Below are positions 15,803-23,371 of a stretch of 24,039 nt of DNA, piece after piece. This DNA comes from Promethearchaeia archaeon (lineage in GTDB: Archaea; Asgardarchaeota; Lokiarchaeia; Sigyniarchaeales; SOKP01), in the NCBI GenBank assembly GCA_029856295.1, contig JAHQWS010000265.1, positions 1 to 24,039 of the forward strand. The letters are read 5' to 3'. The notes under the pieces are model-generated. The model saw only the letters and a list, made by a program, of their open reading frames with translations. It was not told the DNA's origin and searched no databases. The translations under genes and the position numbers were made by a program. How positions within the stretch are numbered: the first letter of the stretch is position 1; every line of letters starts with the position of its first letter.

Positions 15803-18800
15803 TTAATCTAATAAATATGTTTCAATCATCGCAAATATTTGGTCAAAATCATAGTGTTTTACTGAAATGGCTCCATTCGGACACGTAGCGGCACAGGTTC
15901 CGCATCCCTTGCATAATGCCGAATTAATAAATGATTTTTTTAGCACTAAACTGACATCCTCAAATTCCATTGAAGCTTCTTTAATTTCTATGGCATTATA
16001 TGGGCATACAGATTCACATTTTCCGCATCCTATACATCTTTCAGGATTCACTTCGGCAATTAATCCTGAAGTTTTTATCGTTTTAGCACTCAAAAATCTG
16101 CTTGCTCTTCCAGCAGCGCCGTTAGCTTGGGAGATTGAGTCTTGTATGTTTTTTGGCCACTGGGCACACCCAGCAAGAAAAATTCCATCAGTAGCAAAAT
16201 CTAACGGTCTTAATTTCACATGAGCTTCTAAGAAAAAGCCATTTTTATCTAAAGGTACTTTTAGCATTTTGGCCAATTCATCTAAATTATCTGCCGGGAT
16301 CATAGGGGTAGATAAAATAATTAAGTCCGTTTCAAATTCAATCTCATCTTGTAGGTTAGTATCAAATACTTTTATATCATACTTTTCAGATTTGCCGCCT
16401 TTTTTCGAAATTGTTGGTATTTGATCCAGATCATACCGTAAGAAAATTGCATCTTTTCTGCGTTCTCGATAATATTCTTCAAATTCTTTTTTCGCCATTT
16501 GAATATCTCTATAGAGAACAACTATTTCAAGATCAGGTCTTAATTCTTTTAAAATACTAACATTTTTAATACTAACCCCACAGCACACATTAGAACAATA
16601 AGTAATTCCCTCTTTCTGTCTCGCATCAACGCATAAGATGGTTGTGACTCGTTTTATATTATCTAACCATGATTTATCTTTTTCTTTTAATTTTTGTTCT
16701 AACTCTAATTGAGTAATAATATTCTTATTTTTTTTATTATATTGAAAGTCTCCATTAGGTTTTAACTCTTGAGCCCCGGTGGCGACTATAATCGTTCCAA
16801 TTTTTAAACCTTGAGATTTTTTATTCATGGCAATCGAGACATTATAATTCCCGATAAAGCCTTTAACATCTTTAATTTGAGATTTTAAGAAAATTTCAAT
16901 ATTTTTGTGTTTCTTAACTTTATCTTGAATAACATTTAATAGTATTGCAGCATCTTCTTGAATTGGGTACAAAACATTAAGATTATTCAAATTACCTCCT
17001 AATTTATCCTCTTTTTCCACTTTATATGCTTTAAATCCTTGATTTGCAATATTTAATGCGGCGGTCATTCCAGTCACACCTCCCCCTATTATAAGTGCCG
17101 TAGGAGTGATATCTAAACTTGCTTCTGTTAGAGGTTTTAACAAGCGAGCTTTTGCGACAGCCATTCTTATGAGATCTTTCGCTTTTGCAGTCGCACCCTC
17201 ATTATCACCCATATGAACCCATGAACACTGATCGCGTATATTAACCATTTCAAATAAATACTTATTTAATCCTGCTTCTTGACATGTTTCTTGGAATAAA
17301 GCTTCATGAGTTCTTGGTGTGCAGGATGCTACAATAAATCTGTTTAAATTTTTTTCTTGGATAACCTCTTTAATTCTTGCTTGAGAATCAGGGCTACATG
17401 AGTATAAGTTGGCTTCACAATGAACTACATAGGGTAATTTTTCTACATATTCAACTACGCCGGACACATCAACATATTTACCAATATTTATTCCACAATG
17501 ACAAACTAATACTCCAATTCGTGGCTCGTCTGTTATTTTCACTTCCATTTCAGGTACTTCAAAAACTTTTTCTTTTATTTCTGTGTATTTAACAGAGTTT
17601 AGTAAATTAGCCACTTGAGATGCCACTCCACTTGCATCTGCTACAGTTTCGGGTATATCCTTAGGTCCTTGACAGAAACCACATAAAAACATACCATCTT
17701 TAGATGACAAACATTTGTTAAAAAAGGATTTTTCTTTGAAAAAATGATATTTATCTACTTCAACACCTAAAACCTGAGCTAATTCTTCGGTCCCTTTAGA
17801 AGGAACTAATGGAGTAGCTAATACAACTAAATTTGCATGAAAATCATTAAATTTTCCAGTTTTTAAATCTTCATAATGAATCATAAGATCTTTAGTTTCG
17901 TGGTCTTCCACAACTGTACTAACTTTTGTTTGAAAATATTGTACTCCATAATCTTTTTGGGCCCTTTGAGTAAATTCATAAAAATTCTTACCATATGCTC
18001 TAATATCATGCCGAAAAACATAACAATTCGAATTTTCAGAGTGTTCTTTAGTAATAATTGCTTCTTTTGCAGTATACATACAACATACACTGGAACAGTA
18101 AGGAATATTTTCATGTAAATCTCTTGAGCCCGCACATTGAATAAATGCTATTTTTTCGGGTTCTTCTTGATCACTTGGTCTTAACACACGGCCATCAAAA
18201 GGACCTGATGCACATAAAATTCTTTCATATTCAAGAGCACTTACAACATTTTCATATTGATATCCCCATCTTGAAGTTAATTCTTCCGCTGGCATATCAA
18301 ATCCAGTTGCAGCTACAATGGCACCAACAGTTAGCTTAATTTCCTGTGGTTTTTGCTCGTAATCAATTGCTTCAGCTTGGCAGACCTTTTCACAGACCCC
18401 GCATACTCCTTTAGTTAATTTTAAACAAATCTCAGGGTCAATTACATAAATAGGAGGGACAGCCTGAGGAAATGGGATATAAATGGATTTTCTTTTACCT
18501 AAATTCATATCAAAAACATTGGGCACTTCAATCTTAGGACATTTAGCAGCACAGTCTCCACACCCTTTACATTTCGTTTCATCTATATACCTAGGTTTTT
18601 TAAGAACCGTTACAGTGAAATCACCGGGTTTTCCTTCAACTTTTTTAACTTCGTGATAAGTCATAAGTTCAATATTAGGATTTCTGAAAACTTCTACCAT
18701 TTTTGGTGCTAATATACACAAACTACAATCATTAGTAGGAAATGTTTTATCAAGCTGGGCCATTCTTCCTCCAATTGAGGGATTTCTTTCTACTAAATAA

Positions 18801-18883
18801 ACTTTAAAGCCTAATTCTGTTAAATCTAATGAAGTCTGAATTCCAGCAATTCCACCTCCAATAACCACTACAGATCCTTCCAT
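15803..18883 (-). CDS. hdrA: HdrA-like double fusion, 1026 residues, with central HdrA N-domain
   Basis: Residues 1-445 are a first HdrA half: VIGGGIAGIQTS, clusters C105/108/111/115 and C153/161/164/168, QCAGSRD at 249-255 and YCSSVCC at 262-268. Residues 452-590 are the HdrA N-domain (GVLVCHCGINIGKYVDV, VASCTPRTHE, RDQCSWVH). It is followed by a second FAD half from 597 (LIIGGGVTGMTAALN), with CVDARQ and YCSNVCC. The C-terminus holds two ferredoxin motifs, CIGCGKCESVCP and CKGCGTCAATCP. So a truncated HdrA is fused in front of a full-length one. The protein is expected to hold two FADs and many [4Fe-4S] clusters and to act in flavin-based bifurcation or confurcation. Its ATG overlaps the TAA of the HdrBC gene by one base, and MvhD follows. 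Confidence 0.93.
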   Translation of the reverse strand: MEGSVVVIGGGIAGIQTSLDLTELGFKVYLVERNPSIGGRMAQLDKTFPTNDCSLCILAPKMVEVFRNPNIELMTYHEVKKVEGKPGDFTVTVLKKPRYIDETKCKGCGDCAAKCPKIEVPNVFDMNLGKRKSIYIPFPQAVPPIYVIDPEICLKLTKGVCGVCEKVCQAEAIDYEQKPQEIKLTVGAIVAATGFDMPAEELTSRWGYQYENVVSALEYERILCASGPFDGRVLRPSDQEEPEKIAFIQCAGSRDLHENIPYCSSVCCMYTAKEAIITKEHSENSNCYVFRHDIRAYGKNFYEFTQRAQKDYGVQYFQTKVSTVVEDHETKDLMIHYEDLKTGKFNDFHANLVVLATPLVPSKGTEELAQVLGVEVDKYHFFKEKSFFNKCLSSKDGMFLCGFCQGPKDIPETVADASGVASQVANLLNSVKYTEIKEKVFEVPEMEVKITDEPRIGVLVCHCGINIGKYVDVSGVVEYVEKLPYVVHCEANLYSCSPDSQARIKEVIQEKNLNRFIVASCTPRTHEALFQETCQEAGLNKYLFEMVNIRDQCSWVHMGDNEGATAKAKDLIRMAVAKARLLKPLTEASLDITPTALIIGGGVTGMTAALNIANQGFKAYKVEKEDKLGGNLNNLNVLYPIQEDAAILLNVIQDKVKKHKNIEIFLKSQIKDVKGFIGNYNVSIAMNKKSQGLKIGTIIVATGAQELKPNGDFQYNKKNKNIITQLELEQKLKEKDKSWLDNIKRVTTILCVDARQKEGITYCSNVCCGVSIKNVSILKELRPDLEIVVLYRDIQMAKKEFEEYYRERRKDAIFLRYDLDQIPTISKKGGKSEKYDIKVFDTNLQDEIEFETDLIILSTPMIPADNLDELAKMLKVPLDKNGFFLEAHVKLRPLDFATDGIFLAGCAQWPKNIQDSISQANGAAGRASRFLSAKTIKTSGLIAEVNPERCIGCGKCESVCPYNAIEIKEASMEFEDVSLVLKKSFINSALCKGCGTCAATCPNGAISVKHYDFDQIFAMIETYLLD

Positions 18884-20070
18884 TATTCTGTAATCTCCGT
18901 ATCCTTATCAGGATTGATTATTTCAATATGATCAACAAGAAATTCAGAGAAGTCCATAATTTCTATAGAAGCAATATCTTCAAAATCATCTTGAAGGCAG
19001 GATAGATGAATCTTACATTTTGGGCAGGATGTAAGCATGATATCACCAGCAGCTTTAGCTTCCAACATACGTTTATATCGCAGAGCTTTGGATTTCTCAT
19101 TACAGTTCATCCAAGAACTCACGCCACAACAGAGCGAATTTTTTTTATTATGCTCCATTTCTTTAAAATCATACCCTAATCGTTTAAATTCTTTAAAGAT
19201 TTCACGAGTCTTTTCCGTTATATTATTATCTTTTGGTAAAAACCTACTTAATCTACATGGATCGTGATACGTGAAAGGAATTCTTTCAGAACTCTCGCTG
19301 GGATTTTTAAACTTAATTTTATTTTGCTTCCAATTATCATAAATAAATTCAATTATATGTTTTACTTCAAATTTATCATTAAAATCATCAAAAATACCTG
19401 GATAATCTACTTTAAATGTTCTATAACATTCAGCGCACGCTGTAACGATTTTAGAAATTCCCGCTTTTTCAAACATTTCCATATTTTTTTTGCCTAACTT
19501 GATGAATGTCTTCAATTTTCCTTGTCCCCAGTAAATATCATGACCACAGCAAATTTCATCTTTAAAAACCACAATCGGTTCATTTTCAATTTGGCATAAT
19601 ATCTTTAAAGTGCTTTTGGCAATTGAGTCAGAATTTTCAAATTCATAATTAAAATAGGGTAAACAGCCAACATAATATAAAGTAGTTCCTTTGTCCGATA
19701 TTTTACATCCTTTAGATACCCAATCAAGAGATCGTTCTGGTTGAATATATGGTCGGCTCATTATTTCAGAAATAGTGGTATACATACCTTTATGAGCGAT
19801 AAGTTCATCAGGGTTTTGATTAGCAATATGTCTCATTTTCCATCTAGCCATTCGTACAATATCGGCAAAGTTAATTTCTTCTGGACAATCTTTAAGACAT
19901 TGATTACACGTGAGACAATCCCATAAAACTCCACTTTCAATAACTTTATCTTCAAATCCCTCTAAAATGAGTTGAATAATTTTACTAGGTGTATATTTCT
20001 GAACTTTACTTAGCTGACACACACCACTACATCGCCCACATTGATAACATCTCTTTAATAAATTACGCAA
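18883..20070 (-). CDS. HdrC-HdrB fusion (HdrD-like), catalytic subunit
   Basis: At least 395 residues. The HdrC-like N-terminus has C8-YQCGRCSGV-C18 and C52-LTCNQCLKD-C62-P. The HdrB-like remainder has two CCG modules: CCGHDIYW with TACAECYRTF, and HDPCRLSRF, CCGVSSWMN and TSCPKCKIHL, which in HdrB hold two non-cubane [4Fe-4S] clusters that reduce disulfides. The true substrate here may be CoM-S-S-CoB-like or another disulfide. The frame shown starts at a TTG with no good ribosome binding site. The same frame is open upstream for 33 more codons, back to ATT 20169, directly after GAGGAG (20170-20175). That extension reads ...LFADTFDYLDKIYEPN, like the helix that precedes the first cluster in HdrC proteins, so the true start is probably upstream at a rare codon. 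It overlaps the HdrA gene by one base. Confidence 0.88.
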   Translation of the reverse strand: MRNLLKRCYQCGRCSGVCQLSKVQKYTPSKIIQLILEGFEDKVIESGVLWDCLTCNQCLKDCPEEINFADIVRMARWKMRHIANQNPDELIAHKGMYTTISEIMSRPYIQPERSLDWVSKGCKISDKGTTLYYVGCLPYFNYEFENSDSIAKSTLKILCQIENEPIVVFKDEICCGHDIYWGQGKLKTFIKLGKKNMEMFEKAGISKIVTACAECYRTFKVDYPGIFDDFNDKFEVKHIIEFIYDNWKQNKIKFKNPSESSERIPFTYHDPCRLSRFLPKDNNITEKTREIFKEFKRLGYDFKEMEHNKKNSLCCGVSSWMNCNEKSKALRYKRMLEAKAAGDIMLTSCPKCKIHLSCLQDDFEDIASIEIMDFSEFLVDHIEIINPDKDTEITE

Positions 20071-20179
20071 ATTGGGCTCATAAATCTTATCTAAATAATC
20101 AAATGTGTCGGCAAATAATTTTTTACGTATAATTTCTCTTTTTGATTCTGAATTTGATTCTGTTATAATCTCCTCATCT

Positions 20180-21289
20180 CTATTGTAAATTCTTCATAAA
20201 ATTTTCCTTACGTTGTACTTTTGATCGAGAGAACTGAGAAATTAACTCAATCATTTTATTTTTTTTAGCGGGATCTATATCCTTACAATTAAATATTCCC
20301 GAATTTATGGCTTGAGTAAGTATCTTTTTGCCCTTTTCAGTTCGCGGGATGACAGTCGTATATTTATCTGGAGACCCTAATCCTCCAAAAGAAATATCAG
20401 CATAGATATTTGAAAAGTCACCACAAGCATTACATGCTGTGCGCATATAATCATTTAAATGGTTAAAGGGGATATGAACTATTTTCTCCCCAGTTCCCTC
20501 ATCTTTTAATTTGAAAATTACATCTTCTTTAATATTAATTTTCACAATATCCGAGAATTTTATATTAAAATCCTTTTCAAATTTCGCAATCTGAAATTTT
20601 TCAAAGAAAAAATTCTCATAACAAAATAACCCTAAACAGATTTCTATATTTTCTGATGGTGTTACACCTAAATCTTGCATACATCTAATTGTATAAAGCT
20701 GACATGGTGTTCCTACTATCGCCAATTTTTTGAATTTATAATGATTTAATTTTGGAATTGAGTGAGTATAGGTACAAAATTTCTGAATCTCATCTAATTG
20801 AGGCGATATGTCTAATTTGGCTCCTGAAGCCTTTAATAAATCATATTTACTATCGGCAAATGTAGCTTCTCTAGAAAACGGTGCATCAGTTCTGGAAACG
20901 ATAGCACCATCGATTAATTTCTGCTCTATTAAAAAATTGATCAGAGAATTCACAACCCCCCCATCAGTTCCATATTCCAAAAAAGCTTTATCTGTAGCTT
21001 GACATGAGTAAATATTATCATAATGACCAATTGGCATTGAGGAATAATCAGCAAATTTGTAAGTTTTATTAAGTTCGTCATCTAATATATGTGTTTGCGG
21101 ACAAATATAATAACATATTCCACATTCTAGGCATTGATCCTTATTTAAATAAACAGGAGGTTTATAAGGGTCTTCAAAACCGATAATATGATAATTTGCT
21201 GAGCTACAGAAACTAACACATCCTCCACATTCTTGACAAATGCCTTTATTATGGACTTCCTCAATTAAGTCTTGGAATGACTTTGGCAT
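20180..21289 (-). CDS. FrhB-like flavoprotein with N-terminal 2x[4Fe-4S] ferredoxin
   Basis: A 369-residue protein. Ferredoxin motifs lie at C18/21/24/28 and C53/56/59/63. The FrhB/FdhB core follows: TDGGVVNSLINFLIEQKLIDGA, VGTPCQLYTIRCM, CLGLFCYENFFFEKF and ACNACGDFSNIYADISFGGLG, which hold the FAD and an extra [4Fe-4S] cluster. Proteins of this group oxidise or reduce coenzyme F420, or act as ferredoxin-fed flavin modules in Hdr complexes. It lies 16 bases after the longer FrhB-like gene and upstream of HdrBC, so it is a likely electron entry of the complex. F420 specificity is not proven. It ends in TAG, and the next in-frame stop (TGA) is only one codon later. Confidence 0.88.
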   Translation of the reverse strand: MPKSFQDLIEEVHNKGICQECGGCVSFCSSANYHIIGFEDPYKPPVYLNKDQCLECGICYYICPQTHILDDELNKTYKFADYSSMPIGHYDNIYSCQATDKAFLEYGTDGGVVNSLINFLIEQKLIDGAIVSRTDAPFSREATFADSKYDLLKASGAKLDISPQLDEIQKFCTYTHSIPKLNHYKFKKLAIVGTPCQLYTIRCMQDLGVTPSENIEICLGLFCYENFFFEKFQIAKFEKDFNIKFSDIVKINIKEDVIFKLKDEGTGEKIVHIPFNHLNDYMRTACNACGDFSNIYADISFGGLGSPDKYTTVIPRTEKGKKILTQAINSGIFNCKDIDPAKKNKMIELISQFSRSKVQRKENFMKNLQ

Positions 21290-21305
21290 TTAATCATCAT
21301 CTCTT

Positions 21306-22805
21306 TTATTCTTTTTTTTCTAAATCTATTGGCTTACATTTATTTCTCTTAATCCCACCAATCTTCTCTACTAAGAATTGACCAGGTTTTACATCCTTAA
21401 GACTTTGTGATTCAATTAAACCTGCTTTAATAGCATCATTATAAATCTCATCGGCCTCTTTTGACCTTGTTATTACTGAAGACCAACCATCTTGAGAACC
21501 TATAGAACCTACAGAAATATCTGCATAATCGGAGGTTAAATCTTCGCAAAAATGACAACTATCTCGAGCATATTGTTGTACATCCTTCAATGGTACATCT
21601 AATTGTTCTCCAGACTTTACATTTATTATAAATTTACCTCCACCAATATTCATTTTAGTTAATTCATGAATATCTTTGTTAAATTGCTCTTTCGCTAATT
21701 TTATTATTCCTTCATAAGGGAATGATTCCATACAGAACAATCCTATTTTGTATCTAATGTTTTTAAAGAAAGGCAATCCACTTGGAAAAAGAGTAGCTTT
21801 TTCAATTGCCTTCATCATACATGGAACTCCTACAAAAGCAATTTTTTCATATTTTTTACATTGATCGATAATTGTTAAGGAAGGAGAATTTGCATATTTT
21901 GTTCCCGCAGTTTTGTAGAGATCTTTTACATCTTCTACTATAATTGGCTCGGGCCTCCATAGATCTTCTGAATGTTGTACCGCTACTACAGCATCTACTA
22001 ATTTTTCTTCTAATAAATATTGAACTAATGAAGTAACAATCCCGCCATCTTGTCGTACTTTCTTAATTTCATCTTTAGTTGTAGAAGCTGAATAAACATT
22101 TATATAAGCACCTGTTTTATCTGACCAATTTAGGGATTTATCTAATTTTTTAATACTTTTATTTGCTTGATCAATTGAAAAGGAACGTGGGCAAACTGAA
22201 AAACATAACCCACATTTCATGCAAGCATCGTCGTCAATTTTTAGTGTATCTGCTGTCACTTCAATTGCATTTACAGGACATATAGCGGAACACCAACCAC
22301 ATTGACAACAAACGCCTGCGTCAAAAACAATTGAAACTGGCTCAAAATAATGCTCAACAAAATCATCAGGTATATCTTTTATCTGATATCGATAAAAAAA
22401 CTCTTTTACTTCTACTTCTTTTTCTTCTCCTTTTATTTTTTTCTTGACCATTTTAGTTTTTATTTCGATAATTTCTGCAACATACCCTTGTTCTTTTAAG
22501 TATGTAACATCTCGTATTACATTTTCAGGGGGAAAATCTTTAATTTTATCAGCAATTTCATTCAAAAAAAGTGGTTCTAGACCTCTCATTTTTTCTAGGA
22601 CCAATTTACGCTCAGTTTCGGCATCAATCATTGCGTCTAGGATTTCAAAAAATTCTTCTTCTGAATATTTTCCAGTTTTTATTATTTCATCTTTGGCTTC
22701 AAAAAAAGCTCTAACTTGGAAATTTTCTGAAGCTTTATAAGTAGCCTCCATTAATTCTATAGGGGATATTCCACTAAATGTTTTTTGGTTTACAATTTGA
22801 ACCAT
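21306..22805 (-). CDS. FrhB-like flavoprotein with a 160-residue N-terminal extension and ferredoxin domain
   Basis: A 499-residue protein from ATG 22805; a TTG at 22820 would add five residues but is less likely. Residues 1-160 are an extension not usual in FrhB, mostly helical and charged, with a possible winged-helix part (ENVIRDVTYLKEQGYVAEI). Ferredoxin motifs are C166/169/172/176, with an extra Cys at 167, and C195/198/201/205. The FrhB core includes QDGGIVTSLVQYLLEEKLVDA, VGVPCMMKAIEK, KIGLFCMESFPYEG and SCHFCEDLTSDYADISVGSIG. It probably binds FAD and exchanges electrons with F420 or ferredoxin for the Hdr module. It follows the selenocysteine VhuD gene, with the SECIS hairpin filling the gap. 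Confidence 0.86.
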   Translation of the reverse strand: MVQIVNQKTFSGISPIELMEATYKASENFQVRAFFEAKDEIIKTGKYSEEEFFEILDAMIDAETERKLVLEKMRGLEPLFLNEIADKIKDFPPENVIRDVTYLKEQGYVAEIIEIKTKMVKKKIKGEEKEVEVKEFFYRYQIKDIPDDFVEHYFEPVSIVFDAGVCCQCGWCSAICPVNAIEVTADTLKIDDDACMKCGLCFSVCPRSFSIDQANKSIKKLDKSLNWSDKTGAYINVYSASTTKDEIKKVRQDGGIVTSLVQYLLEEKLVDAVVAVQHSEDLWRPEPIIVEDVKDLYKTAGTKYANSPSLTIIDQCKKYEKIAFVGVPCMMKAIEKATLFPSGLPFFKNIRYKIGLFCMESFPYEGIIKLAKEQFNKDIHELTKMNIGGGKFIINVKSGEQLDVPLKDVQQYARDSCHFCEDLTSDYADISVGSIGSQDGWSSVITRSKEADEIYNDAIKAGLIESQSLKDVKPGQFLVEKIGGIKRNKCKPIDLEKKE

Positions 22806-22857
22806 AATTTCTACACACAATTTTTATTTAAAATTTAAAAAAATATTTTATAATTTC

Positions 22858-22929
22858 AAAAACCCCTCCATTGCAAGGTTTGTCATCTTGTAACTAGTAT
22901 TTTTTTACAGGATTCATTCAATGGGTTTT
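22858..22929 (-). promoter_or_regulatory. SECIS-like element in the 3' untranslated region of vhuD, eukaryote-like core
   Basis: Directly after the TAA of the selenoprotein gene, the minus-strand RNA can fold as follows. The outer stem is AAAACCC with GGGTTTT, plus ATTG (22922-22919) with CAAT (22873-22870). Then comes the core, AUGA on the 5' side (22917-22914) facing GA on the 3' side (22884-22883). The upper stem pairs ATCCTGTAA (22913-22905) with TTACAAGAT (22893-22885), 8 of 9 pairs. The apical loop of 11 bases begins with A's. An AUGA/GA tandem below a helix with A's at the 5' side of the loop is the plan of the eukaryotic SECIS. Lokiarchaeota are reported to have SECIS of intermediate type. 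The upper helix is shorter than in eukaryotes. Confidence 0.7.
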
Positions 22930-23349
22930 TTAAGTTGTTTTAACTATATTAATCGGATTTGGTCCTGCGCGTTTAATTTTTTCATATGCATCCTCAACAC
23001 TCTGTACGAATTTTTCTGATTCTGCGCTGCTGCACCAATACATATTAACTCTTTGGTTGCCAAATCCTCGAGATTCTAATATTCGATTAGTAAAATCGAC
23101 ATGTTTTTGAGCTGTAAAATTTCCTGTTTTGAATTGACATTCGTTTGGTCGTCATCCTACAACCATCACGCCATCTGCTCCTGATTTTATGGCAAAAAGT
23201 ATATGTTTTATATCGATTCTTCCCGTACACCTTAGTTTAACGATTTTTACCGAAGGAGTGTATTTCATACGTGAGACACCTGCTAAGTCGGCTGCACCAT
23301 ATCCTCATTTTAAACACGCAAATATAACAATTTTGAAGTTATTCTCCAC
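22930..23349 (-). CDS. vhuD: Selenocysteine-containing MvhD/VhuD with two in-frame UGA codons
   Basis: The frame runs from GTG 23349 to TAA 22930, 139 residues, with only two interruptions, both TGA, at codons 15 (23305-23307) and 66 (23152-23154). Writing U for them gives VIFACLKUGYGAADLAG and VVGURPNECQFKTGN. These align with VFCCNWCSYAGADLAG and ITGCHIGDCHYISGN of the cysteine MvhD at 15336, so each U replaces a conserved Cys. The remaining family marks are present: KLRCTGRID, GADGVMVVG, and the C-terminal MYWCSSAES. VhuD of methanogens is a known selenoprotein. The start is supported by AGAGGT 9 bases upstream, and the gene follows hdrA by 22 bases. A SECIS-like hairpin follows the stop. 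The protein should link HdrA to an electron donor, with selenols as cluster or redox ligands. Confidence 0.88.
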
Positions 23350-23358
23350 TTTAAATCG

Positions 23359-23364
23359 ACCTCT
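23359..23364 (-). promoter_or_regulatory. Ribosome binding site of vhuD
   Basis: The minus strand reads AGAGGT, 9 bases before GTG 23349. It fixes the GTG start of the selenoprotein and shows that the frame is set up for translation despite the UGA codons. Confidence 0.6.
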
Positions 23365-23371
23365 ATTCTGT

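Noticed and set aside
17876..18135. Overlapping frames on both strands inside the 1026-residue HdrA
   Set aside because: They are out-of-frame readings of strongly conserved HdrA codons and have no ribosome binding site or domain.
22806..22820. TTG at 22820 as start of the long FrhB-like gene
   Set aside because: It adds only five residues, has no ribosome binding site, and a normal ATG follows in frame at 22805.
22858..22929. The hairpin as a simple terminator of vhuD
   Set aside because: It does carry T's at its 3' end, but the AUGA/GA core, the A-rich loop and the tight operon context fit a SECIS better; a terminator role cannot be fully excluded.
22930..23349. The vhuD region as a decayed mvhD pseudogene
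   Set aside because: Both stops are TGA, both lie on conserved cysteine positions, the rest of the frame is intact, the ribosome binding site is good, and a SECIS-like hairpin follows.
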